NCBI RefSeq assembly: GCF_033115175.1 | Contig: NC_084838.1 | Location: 40,217,468 to 40,281,467 of the forward strand | Length of the DNA: 64,000 bases | Reading direction: 5' to 3' | Source of the DNA: Lepus europaeus | Taxonomy: Eukaryota; Chordata; Mammalia; Lagomorpha; Leporidae | Shown: in pieces, positions 10,663 through 21,099 of the stretch | How positions within the stretch are numbered: the stretch's first letter is position 1 | Layout of the letters: each line of letters opens with the position of its first letter | Notes under the pieces: generated by a model | The model's database searches: none | What the model was told of the DNA's origin: nothing | What the model saw: only the letters and a program-made list of their open reading frames with translations | Position numbers and translations under genes: made by a program

Positions 10663-11289
10663 CAGGAGGCTACTCCAGGGTTTCGGGAGAGATGGCAAGG
10701 CCACAGTCATGACTAGCTCAGGCCTGGGAGAAGCTTCCCCTAGCACACATGGGCACTCAACACCCAGCTCTCTGGAAGGGTTCTTGGCCACCTGGGCCAC
10801 TTCTGCCCCTCTGTCCCTGAGGTTCCTTTGGGCCCTATCCTGGCCCCTCTGATGATCCTGGCTGGAACCGGTCCCTATCAGTTTCCGTATGGAGCTCACA
10901 GTGTCTGAGGTTCCTCTCTTGGTACGTCTGTCAGCCCGCACCCCTGCCTACACCCAGCCTCTCTCAATGTGATCCTTTCACGAGCCCCCAGACAAGAGTG
11001 TGACTGAGGGGCCCCCTCCACCAGGGAGCCAGCATGAGCATCACTCACTCCCTGTCATCCCCTACTGCACTCTGCCAGGGCCAGAGTCTGCGTGTGTGCG
11101 TGCGTGTGTGCACCATTGCAACGATGGCTGGCATCCCTAGAAGAAGGAGGCGCATACACAGAGGAAAGGCCTGGAGGTAGGAAAGCACACGGGGGTACTG
11201 GGAGCCAGGGTGGGAATGTTGTTAGCATCTGGCAGGTTCAGGTCAGGGCTTTTGCCATGGCTGTTTGCAGAAAGCAGGGGGCACCATAC

Positions 11290-11430
11290 CCAGTTTTTAT
11301 GCAAGGATGGGAAGAGTCACCTTCATCCAGCTCTCATGAATATGCACAGAAACCTGTTGAATTATGCAGATAGAAAGAATGTAAATGTGTATGCAAATGT
11401 GGTGCGGCCCTCCTTGTTGCTATGGAAACC
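11290..11430. promoter_or_regulatory. Candidate enhancer: POU/octamer cluster plus RFX X-box
   Basis: A non-repetitive AT-rich patch holds ATGCAAGG (11299-11306), ATGAATATGCA (11336-11346), ATTATGCAG (11361-11369), a perfect octamer ATGCAAAT (11391-11398) and GTTGCTATGGAAAC (11416-11429), a good RFX X-box half-palindrome. Function and target gene are inferred only. Confidence 0.4.
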
Positions 11431-11519
11431 AGAGAATAGCAAGGGGAGGGCCACAGCCTGGGGAGACCAGGCTGGAGAGACTGAGACCAGGAGACTCATC
11501 TGTTGCCTGCTTTACCCAC

Positions 11520-11930
11520 TCCTGGTGTTTTGATCTCTTCCTTTGCCTTGTTCTATCTTTGTCTCCCTCTCTCCATCCCTCGTCTGCCTTGTTCTCTCTC
11601 CACCTCTGCCTCTCTTGATCTTGCTGTCACTTTCTCTGTGCCTCCTCCAACTCTGTCTCCCTCCCAGCTGTGTTATTTCTTTTGCTTCATGTCTCTGGGT
11701 TTCTGTGTCTCCCTGTCTGTCTCCACGCCATTGTTGCTCTGTGCCTCAGACACTGCCTTTCTCTCTGGCTTCCTGTCTCCGTGTGTCTTCAATGCCCTGG
11801 CTCTCCCGCCCTCTGCATCCCCCAATCTCTGTGCCTTCGTTCACAACTCTGCCTCCACACCTCTGAGAGTTCCTATATCTTGGTCTCTCTTTTTCTATTC
11901 TGCACCGATTCTGTCTCTCTGAACCTTGTG
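11520..11930. repeat. Pyrimidine-rich low-complexity block
   Basis: Loosely repeated 'tctgtctcc/ctctgcctc' sequence with many overlapping spurious open frames. No exact period was found. Confidence 0.6.
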
Positions 11931-12467
11931 TCCCAGCACTAGTCTCAATCCGGTGGGAAGGACAGGAAGCTGCCCATCTGTCCTTGCCTGATGGGCTGCT
12001 CCGCCCCTGGGCCCAGCCCCCCGCAGAAAATCCTGTCTCGGGTCTGGCCCCTGTCACGGTGTTGGCACAGGCTCCCCATGACAGGCCCAGGCTGGCTGCC
12101 AGGACACCAGGACTCCCGACCCAGGCCCTGCTTGTTGAGTGACCTGCCCAGTGCTGCTCCCTCTCTGGCTCTGTAGTCCCAGCCCTGTCGTCCCTGAAGC
12201 TGGTGGGGCAATTGGAGCCAGTGATGTGTTGGGAACAGGGAGGTGAGGGGGCATTGCTCACCCACCTGGCCCTCTGCCCAAGAGCTGACGTGAGGGTCTG
12301 GCCGGGGCCCAGGTGTGGGGGTGTCTGGGGCTGGTTGAAACCAATCCTGGCCCCCAGAGAAGACTCCAGAGTTGAGCAGCAGCCTCTCTATGGGCTCTCC
12401 ATAAGCCTCAGTCATTGTTCGGGGTCCTCTGTTTACCCCTTCTTCCTTTGGTTCAATTTTTTTTGTT

Positions 12468-12788
12468 CAATTTATTTTTAGTTATTTGAGAGGCAGAATT
12501 ACACACACACACACACACACCAGAGAGAGAGAGAGAGAGAGAGAGAGATCGATCTTCCATCTACTGGTTCACTCCCCCAAATTACTGCTGGGCCATGCTG
12601 AAGCCAGGAGCTTCTTCCAGGTCTCCCACATGGGTTTAGGGGCCCAAGAACTTGGGCCATCTTCCGCTGCTTCCCCATACACATTAGCAGGGAGCTGGAT
12701 TGGAAGTGGAGCATCCAGGACTCGAAACGGCGCCCATATGGAATGCCATTGGTGCAGGTGGCAGCTTATCTCATTATGCCACAGTGAA
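12468..12788 (-). repeat. CSINE with (CA)n and (GA)n
   Basis: Reverse copy beginning 'gttatttgagaggcagaattac', followed by (CA)n, (GA)n and the body, ending 'cattatgccacagtgaacc'. Confidence 0.88.
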
Positions 12789-12799
12789 CCCATATGGTT

Positions 12800-13131
12800 C
12801 AATTTTTATTTATTTTCAATGTTTATTTATTTATTTTCAATGTTTATTTATTTTCATCTACTGGAAAGGCAGAGCCAGAGAGAGAAAGACAGACAAGCAG
12901 ACAGAGGGACAGAGATAGATTTTCCACTTGCTGATTCACTACCCAAGTGCCCCCATAACAGCCGGCTTGCCAACCAAGTCTCCCGCATGGGTAGCAGGGA
13001 CTCAAGCACTCAAACCATCATTCACTGAACTCCTGGGATGCACCATCAGGGAGCTGAATTGGAAATGGAGCAGCCGGGGCTCAAACCAGTGCTCATATGG
13101 ATGACCCAATGGGCCACAACGCCTGGCCCCT
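12800..13131 (-). repeat. CSINE
   Basis: Reverse copy with a tandemly duplicated tail ('attttcaatgtttatttattt' pattern repeated three times), ending 'gggccacaacgcctggccc'. Confidence 0.87.
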
Positions 13132-13295
13132 GGTTTACATTTGATAAGCACTTAAGCCATACCATGCGCTACGTCTCCACAGTGACACAGAAATGGTATC
13201 TGGGCTTCTTGTATCCTTCTTTCCCCCATCCCCCAAGAAGGAGGTTTTTTGCCCAGGAGAAGAACACAGGCTCTTTAACCACCCCCTACCCCTGC

Positions 13296-13321
13296 CACAC
13301 ACACACACACACACACACACA
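13296..13321. repeat. (CA)n microsatellite
   Basis: About 13 CA units in unique sequence; likely polymorphic. Confidence 0.9.
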
Positions 13322-14039
13322 GAGTTCCCTATCCCTGGTGGCCTTGGCTTCGGGGTACAGTTTATGCATCTGCCAGAGTCAAGGATCAAAGTTGAGAGAG
13401 AGACACGCACACAAAGATGGGGACGAGGGCAGCAAGGCCTGCGAGGCACCGCGTTCCCATCCCAGGTGTGGGAGGGGGTCTGGGAGGCCCAGCAGGTCTG
13501 GGGTGAGGCTGAGCGGAGGATCCCGAGGGCAGGTGGGCCACGCTGTGTGGAGGTCCTGGCTTCTGGGCAGGCCGCCTCCCTTCTAGGCAGGCGCAGCCAT
13601 GGGGGACCTGGCCTGGGCCCAGGTGTGGAGGCGGCTGAAGCCGTCAAGACAAGTGCCCCTCCCCCGAGAGGCCATCAGGTCAGACCCCCCAGCACTCGGC
13701 TCTCCCCCACTCTCCCCACTGGCCATGATTCACCCCCCCATTCAAGCCCAGGCGGGATCCTGCTGGGATCCTCCCCGATACCCCCACCCTTCTCCTAGTG
13801 GTGCCAGCGGGTGGGAGCGGGGTCAGCAGGTGTGGCTGGAGGGCTGTGGATCTGCAGAGGCAGATCCAGGGAGAACAGGCGAACAGGAGAGAGATGGAGA
13901 GACTGATGATGCAGACGGAAGGGTAGGGAGGAAGACGGGGGGGCGGAGGCCGCCCAGAGACACCAGCTGGGACGAAGCCAGAACCAGCCAGCGTGTGAAG
14001 GGAGCTTCGGTGCCTCCCAGGCCTAGCGAGGAGCACTTG

Positions 14040-14220
14040 ACTGGATTATCTTGTTTAATTTGATCTTCACAACACTCTTAGGAAACAGGCACTATTATGA
14101 TCCCATTTTACTCCCAGGTAATTAAGGCCCATTCGACTTCTGAGGTAATTGAGACATTAAGTCACTTGCCCGAGGCCACACAGCCAGTGAGTGATGGGAT
14201 AGGTGTTGGAACCCCTCGGT
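14040..14220 (-). repeat. MIR element
   Basis: The reverse complement follows the MIR core and 3' end: 'ttgatcttcacaacactctt', 'actattatgatcccatttta', 'gtcacttgcccgaggccaca'. Confidence 0.75.
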
Positions 14221-14550
14221 CTGACTGCAGAGCCTGGGAGAGAGAGACAGAGGCGGGGACGGATTCCCACACCAGCACTCTTGGGGAATCTGGGAACCCT
14301 GAATTTTCAGACAGCTGCGCAGGGGGTGGGCCTTCCCAACAGGCTGATAGAAGTGTGATGTCCAGTCCTTTCTGTCAGAGATGCGGTGGCCAGCTGGGCG
14401 GGATGGGACAGGGGCAAGGAGGGCTGTTAGAGCAAGGGGAAAGGGGACCCTGGGCTGTGGAACTCCCTCTGCGACCCTCCTCCTCATACAACACATCTCT
14501 CTCTCCCCCCACAACCCTCCACACCCCTCTCAGCTCCCTACCTCTGCCCT

Positions 14551-14815
14551 GGGCTTTATTTATATCAGAAAGAAAGAGAGCTGCCCCCTATTGGTTCATT
14601 CCCTAAATAGCCACAGCTGATGGGGCTGGGACAGGTCGAAGCCAGGAGCCCAGAACTCCATCCGGGTCTCCCACAGGGGTGGCAGGGACTCAAGTACTTG
14701 GGCATCTTCCAGTGCTTTCCTAGGTGCACTAGCAGGGGGCTGGAGCAGCCAGGAATCGAACCAGTGCTCTGATATGGGGTGCTGCTGTCGCAAACAGTGC
14801 TTAACCCCTCGGGAC
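14551..14815 (-). repeat. CSINE, old copy
   Basis: Reverse, diverged: 'gagctgccccctattggttca', 'ttccagtgctttcctaggtgc', 'caggaatcgaaccagtgctc'. Confidence 0.83.
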
Positions 14816-14924
14816 CCAGGCTTAAAGACATATTCTTTCATGGAACACCTGCTAGATGGGGGACACTCCTGGATCACACTTAGCTCCCCATTTTCTCTTT
14901 CACTATCAAGGGCTGCTTTCCAGG

Positions 14925-15185
14925 GTGCACGTGTGGGTACAGTGGTTAAACCGTTACTTGAGATACCCACATCCCGTATTGGGATGCCAAGTTCAAATCC
15001 CAGCTCCTCTGCTTCTGATCCAACTTCCTGCTAACGCACCCTGGCAGGCAGCAGATGATGGCTCACATACTTGGGTCCCTGCCACCCACATGGGAGACCT
15101 GAATGGAGTTTCAGCCTCCCGGCTTTGGCCTGGCCTATACCTGTTACAGGCTTCTGGGGAGTGAACCAGAAGATGAAAGAGATCG

Positions 15186-15225
<40 letters not shown>

Positions 15226-15268
15226 CCATTACCTTTGCAATAAAGTGAAAATAGATTTTTAAAAAAGA
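14925..15268 (+). repeat. CSINE with (TATC)n
   Basis: Diverged copy with the head 'gtgggtacagtggttaaacc' and 'agttcaaatcccagctcctc'. The usual TC tract is replaced by about ten TATC units at 15185-15224. The tail is 'gcaataaagtg'. Confidence 0.87.
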
Positions 15269-16439
15269 AATCCTTCCTATTGTCTAAATGACTTCCATCC
15301 CCTAGGTTAGATTCAGCAAAAAGGGATGAAGACCAGAGTTGCGACCCTTCCATACACACTGGGTTTGTCTGAGCACAGAGAAGAAGTCCCCGAAGGCTGC
15401 CATTGGGTGCCTTCTGGTGGGAGGCACCTTCTAATGGGGATGGGGAGGAGGGTCCCTGGCCCAGCTGTTGGGGACCTGGGAGAGCAGAGCTGTCAACAGC
15501 AGGGAGGATTGGGGCGAGAAGAAAACCAGGAGCTCTCCTGGGGAACCGGGGAGTCAGCGTTTTGGTTTCTAATGTCTCTGCCCTGGTTTTAATTACCCCC
15601 AGTGTCCCCAGAGTTCTCCACCACCACATGCTCCCAAGCTCCAGAAAGGCTCAGGAGCCTCCTGGGAGACCAGAAACCAGGCGAGCGGGGATGGACGTCT
15701 AGGGGCCTTGGCGGCTGCTTTCTGGTGCTCTCCTGCCCTTGTGCTGGCCTAAGAGAGAGCCCCAAGCCACGCAGGGCCCTGGGGAGCAATGGGGAGGTTG
15801 AGGAAAAAAGGATCTGTGTGCTCCGTTCACAGGCCGCTGTGGAGAGGTCTCCAGCCCCAGCTTCATCCTCCTGTGGCCTCCCCTGTCCCCACACCCCTGG
15901 CTGCTGAAGCCCAGGAATTTTTCTTGGCCCACCAGCATCCCTTTTGGCCTCACGACAACCCTGCCTCTGGCTCTTCCGCCTCTGGGACCACCGTAGTCTC
16001 ACTGTCTTGTGGGATTCCCTCATCGTCCCTCTGTCTTTTAAAGCCGGTTCCCAGCATCTCAGCTCCAGTCCTCCCCCTCCACCCGCGATTATCACATTCC
16101 CCTGCCAGATCCCTGGCCTATCGCATCATCTCCCGGCACCGACTTAACGCCCAGGGCAATCTGGGACTCTGATGCACACCCAAGCTCCCACAGTTGGTGC
16201 TAGGCTCAGTTAGAGAGCCCTGGGAACTTTTGAATGTTGCCTACACCCCTCCAGCCAGCCAGCCCTCGCTCTGTTGTCTGCGGATGTATTTCTCTTGCCA
16301 CCTACCTTGCCCCGGCCTGGCCTTCATCTCTTCAGCTGCCAACGTGTCAAGCCCCTCCCCTCTCGCCAGCTTGGTGAATGGGCCATCATTTCCCAGCAGC
16401 TCACGCCAAAAACCTGGGAGCCTCCTACGCTTTTGTACA

Positions 16440-16500
16440 TAATGTTCCCTTTGGGCCTGGCACACAGTAGGCGCTTAATAAATACCTGTTGAACTGAATG
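16440..16500 (+). repeat. MIR 3'-end fragment
   Basis: 'gggcctggcacacagtaggc' followed by 'gcttaataaatacctgttg' is the typical MIR 3' end. Confidence 0.6.
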
Positions 16501-17999
16501 CCGCTCACTGCTGTCCCCAGAACTCCTCCCTCGGGTTCCCTGGAACTTGATGTCTTTTGCATTCATCCTCCAAATATCTGAGTTTTCTCCGTCTTCCCAA
16601 TCCCCACTGTTGAGTTTCTGGGGGTGGGAGGGACTGGGGCCTGTTTTCTTCCTTTTCCCCTAACTCAGTGAATCACAGGCTAACCAGAAATAGACTCCCG
16701 GAGGTGAAGCAAGAGAACGAATCTTGGGACATGGCCCTCAGTCCGTCTTGGGAATCCCAACCCTGTTATCAGAAAGGAAGTCCCAGGACAACAGAGGCCA
16801 AGGTGAGACTCGGAGCTGGCACTGGGAGGGGACAACCCTCTGAGGACAGTGGCCTCCTCCATGAAGCACGGGGAGTGGGACCAGAGCCTGCTGGAGTGGG
16901 AAGGCGGGGAGGGACTTTGTGCTTCTAAGCAGGAATTAGTTTCACGCAAATTTTTGTAAAATGAAAAATCACATCTGTGATTTTGCAAGTCTGTGCCTCT
17001 GCTCTCCCTGTCAAACACACACACACATAGTCCCCTCTCCATGAATTCCCCTGCCCTCCCTGTCCTCCTCCCCCTACCCTGGCTGGACCCCCTGCCCCTT
17101 CTTGCCCACCTGCTTGCACCAGACCCCGGCCTCACCCAGGGGGAGGATCCCTGGGAGACAGCAGACACAGGACTGTGTGTCCAGGAGGCCTGTTCTCTGT
17201 GTCACACAAGGCTTCCTCCAGGGGTCATGGGAGCAGATGGAGCAGATGGAGTGAGCACCCAGCCTCTCTCCTCCAAGGCTCTGTCCTCTCTCCAGCCCCG
17301 CGGCCTCGGTCCAGGTCAGGCTGGAGGTCTCTCTCCCATGGGTCACAGGGATACCTCCTGCCTGCAGCCCCGCCTCCAGCCTCAGCCTTCCTCTCCAACC
17401 TCTACCCAGCAGCTCTTGTGATCTCAATCACTCAGCCTTCCCAGCCTCCACGGCTTGGCACCAAAGACATCTCAGGACACAGTCTCCGAGCCACGCGGGC
17501 TGCCTCAGCCTGCCTTCCAGGTCTCTGCTTAGTCCCTGGCTGGTCCGCTCTTCCGAGACTGCAGGACGTTCAGGTAGGCTCTCTCCCCTGCGACCTGGGG
17601 CTCAGCTCTACTTCCCAGCTCACAGCAGCCCTATCTCCTTGCTTGTATCATTCATTCACTCAGCGTTTCTTTAAATCTACTGAAAATGTTCGGAGCGCCT
17701 GTTCTGTGCCAGACTCAGCTTTAGGTGCCTGGAGATGGAAGCCGTAGGGCTGCACACACGGAGCTGCCAGGAGCGAGGGACGTGAACATCACACTGACTG
17801 TTCTAAGGAACAAGGTGCTGGCACCCAGAGAAGACACAGGGGGTCAGGCTCTATCCCCCCAGGAGACATTAAGGCTGTCACCTCTTGCCTGAGGGGGCTG
17901 GGACTTTCACGTGGACAAACTAGAAGCGTCTGTTTTGTTTGCAATCCATCACTCCTAGACTAGAATAGACACCCCATGAGGGCAGGAGATGTCTAAACT

Positions 18000-18400
18000 T
18001 TTTTTTAGGCAAAAAGTAAACAGTACACAAACTCGAATTCTAGTTTTGCCTGTTCTTGAGTTTTACATATATGGAATCCCTCAGTATGTCCTCTTCCGTG
18101 TCTGGTGTTGTTGTTTTTCCTTTGCTCATCACTTTATCTGCTGTGTGTAACTGTGGTTGGTTCTTTCCCATCGCTGTAGCTGTACCACCATCTATTTGTT
18201 TATTTGGGATGTTTCCAGCTTGTGGATATTATGAGTAAAGCCACTTCGAGCACTGTTGGTGGGCATATTGGGTCGTTTCTCTGGGGGTATGTGCATTTGC
18301 TGGGCCATAGGGTCTGTGGTAGATCTGGCCCAACAGCGCTCCACAGTGGCCACACCGACACACACAGCACTGGCAACGTGTTCAGTTCTAGCTGCTTCAC
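18000..18400. repeat. Ancient L1M 3'-region fragment
   Basis: Resembles mammalian L1M 3' sequence: 'gttttacatatatggaatc', 'tttgtttatttgggatgtttcc', 'ggatattatgagtaaagcc', 'gggtatgtgcatttgctggg'. Heavily mutated, with no open frame of interest. Confidence 0.65.
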
Positions 18401-18514
18401 AGTCTAGAGAGATTGGAGATCTTCGTCTGGGTGGCTGCTGTGCTTACATCCATGCCAGGCATGGAGTAGACGCTCAGCATTTATTCATTGGCTGACTTCC
18501 GGGTGGTGGGGCAT

Positions 18515-18640
18515 GGGCGTTCTTCCCTGTCACTAACTCTGCTGTGTGACTCTGTGCAGGTGACCAGCTTCTCTGGGCTGTTTCCCTGCCTGTAGCACAA
18601 ATGAAGAACCCTAGGGGATTTGCCGTCCAGTGCCAGCCGA
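18515..18640 (+). repeat. MIR fragment
   Basis: 'cactaactctgctgtgtgac' and the following text follow the MIR core. Diverged. Confidence 0.5.
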
Positions 18641-20729
18641 GCACTGTGAAAGCTAGACACCTGTTCGTTCATTCATTCATTCATCCCACTTGCATTGATG
18701 GAGAGTGGCGGTTACTATGCGACAGGATGGTGAGGGCATGATCTGTGACATGCCACGGTCAGCCTCTTTCAGGTCATTCAGGGCCAGAGGTCACTGCCCA
18801 TCTTGTCCCCAAGGCATCCTCCTGCAGCCCGCTCCTCCTCCAGCTGTCCAGCCCTGACCCCAGGGGGAGGGGGTCTGGACTGAGCCTGTGGATGGAAAAT
18901 ATGATTAATAATCAAAAAAACATCCAAGAGGAAGAGACCAGGAAAACAACTTGGGGAAGGCTCCTCGCCCAGGGGAGGGGGGCCGTGTCCTGGGCCTCGG
19001 GACAGCTCCGGCCGCCCTCCCGCCGCCCTTTCTGGGAAGCTGCCACAGGAGTGGGTAATTTTAGCCAAAAGTGGGAAAAAAAAGAAAAGAAAAGAGAAGA
19101 AGCCATCCTCATTATTTGTGAGAAAAGATGCCCCTTCCCAATGTAAATTATGCTTCCTTGGGGGACTTCCCTCTACTCTGCTGCCCCCTCTTCCTAGTGG
19201 TCTCCCAGCTCAGTCAGGCTGGGGGGCCCTGGAGACGCTGGACTGGGGGCAGAGGGGGGAATTTCAACATGAAATGTTTTGTTCATTAACAGAGAACACA
19301 GGGGGAAATTCCCTTTCTGCTCGGGCCTGGGCAGCCCGAAGCGGACACTCAATAGCTAGTGTGGAAAATCTAGCTTGGGCTGCAGAATGGGGTGGGGGCT
19401 TTATTGTGGGAAGAGTTCGAAAAGTGCTCCCTCCCTGCCTCTCAGACTGCTGGCTTGCTGGGGTTTCCTGAACCCCAATCTTTCTTCCTTTCGGGGACTT
19501 GGTTCTCAATGCCTCAGGTTGCCCTCAAACTTCCTTCGCAGCCAAACTGGGGGAACTGGGATGACACTGGAGTTCGACCTCACCCCTGAGGAGGACGCAA
19601 TGCTATCAGAGATCGGAGAGAGGCCTGCAGCAAGAATGAAGGCCCCTCTATCCGAGGGGCCCAGCCTCGGTGAGGCCGGAAGAAGAGGCAGTGCCCTGGA
19701 ACTGGGGTGCCTCCAGGTGGAATACTTGGGCTCCCCTGTCCGGGTGTCAGCCCTCCCCCATTTAGGGAATCTTTGCCCTTTTCCGGTGCCAGAGGTTAGA
19801 AGGGTCAGGGCACACACAGGCATGGGTCCAGACGACGGAATTCCAGAGGGTCCGCAGAAAGAGGGTGTCGCCCCTGGGTCCCAGGTGCTGTCCCAGGACC
19901 ATGCAGGGAGCTGTCTCGGGATCATTGGGGGTGAGGGGAGCTGGGCTGGACCCCGAGTCTGTGTGTGTGGGGGTAGGGGGGGCTCTGGGCTCCCCTCCCT
20001 GGCTCGGCCTGGGGCTGTGTTCGGATCGGGTTTCTCGGCGCCTGGAGCCTCTGCGAGGCCGAGCTGTTCCCGGGCCCCGGCCAAGCCGCCCCGGGCGCTG
20101 GCACTGCGCAAGGAAGCAGGGGGGTGAGGGGGAGCGAGGGGGGTTGTGAGGGCGTTTACGTAACCGCCTCCCGGAGCCCGCCCCGACCCGCCAAACCCCA
20201 CTGTGATTGAGAGCGTGTGTGACTGCGTGCGCCCGTGTGACACGCGTTGTGCGCGCTGTGTGTCTGCCCGCGGTGCGTGAGTGTGGCTCGGGGACGCAGT
20301 CCCGCCCTTCTGGGACCTGTAGCTCCCGGGCGCCGCAGCCGACCCTGAATCCCCCGGGCGCTGCGGTGGGGTCCAATACACTCGCATCACTCTTTGAGAC
20401 TCGGTGTGTGATTTTCTGTCACCTCGTTGTTGGCCCTCCTAAGTAAGACAGAGAGCTTGTGAGGGTACTTGTAACTGGAACTTTCTGAGAGTAAAAGCAA
20501 GGTAGACGTCAGCACCATTCCCAGTGGGGTGGGGACACACTTCATTGGGGAAAAGTCAGGGGGGAATGAGGGAGGCATGGATGGCACCGTTGACACCTGG
20601 GTGTGTGTGTAGGGGGGAGGGGTTGCAAGAGCAGGTGGTCCAAGTTTAGGACACTGGCCAGGGTGGAGGGTCGAACCAGAAGTCCTGGCCACAGATGCCT
20701 CTTTCACGTGGGTGTAAAATTACAAAATC

Positions 20730-21035
20730 TCTGGTTCTGTGGGGTAGTAGGTTAAGCCTCCGCCTGCAGCACCAGCATCCCACAATGGATGCCGGTTCGA
20801 GTCCCAGCTGCTCCACTTCCAGTCCGGCTTCTTGCTAATGGCCTGGGAAAGCAGTAGAAGGTGGCCCAAGTGCTTGGACCCTTGCACCCACATGGGAGAC
20901 TCGGAATAAGCTCCTGGCTCCGGTCTGGTGTTGCGGCCATTTGGGGAGTGAACCAGCAGATGGAAGATTTCTCTTTGTCTCCCTCTCTCTGTCTGTAACT
21001 CTGCCTCTCAAATAAATAAATATATATATTTGTTT
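20730..21035 (+). repeat. CSINE
   Basis: Full-length copy with 'ggtagtaggttaagcctccgc', an exact B box GGTTCGAGTCC at 20793-20803 and the tail 'caaataaataaatatatat'. It is the last copy before the CpG domain. Confidence 0.9.
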
Positions 21036-21099
21036 AAAAATTATAAAAACTCAAAGTCAAGGAGAACATTCCTCCAGTTTCCCAAACCCTTTTAGGATT

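Noticed and set aside
19506-20390. 294-codon minus-strand frame near 20 kb
   Set aside because: Low-complexity Pro/Ser/Arg composition in a CpG-rich patch; not recognisable as a gene.
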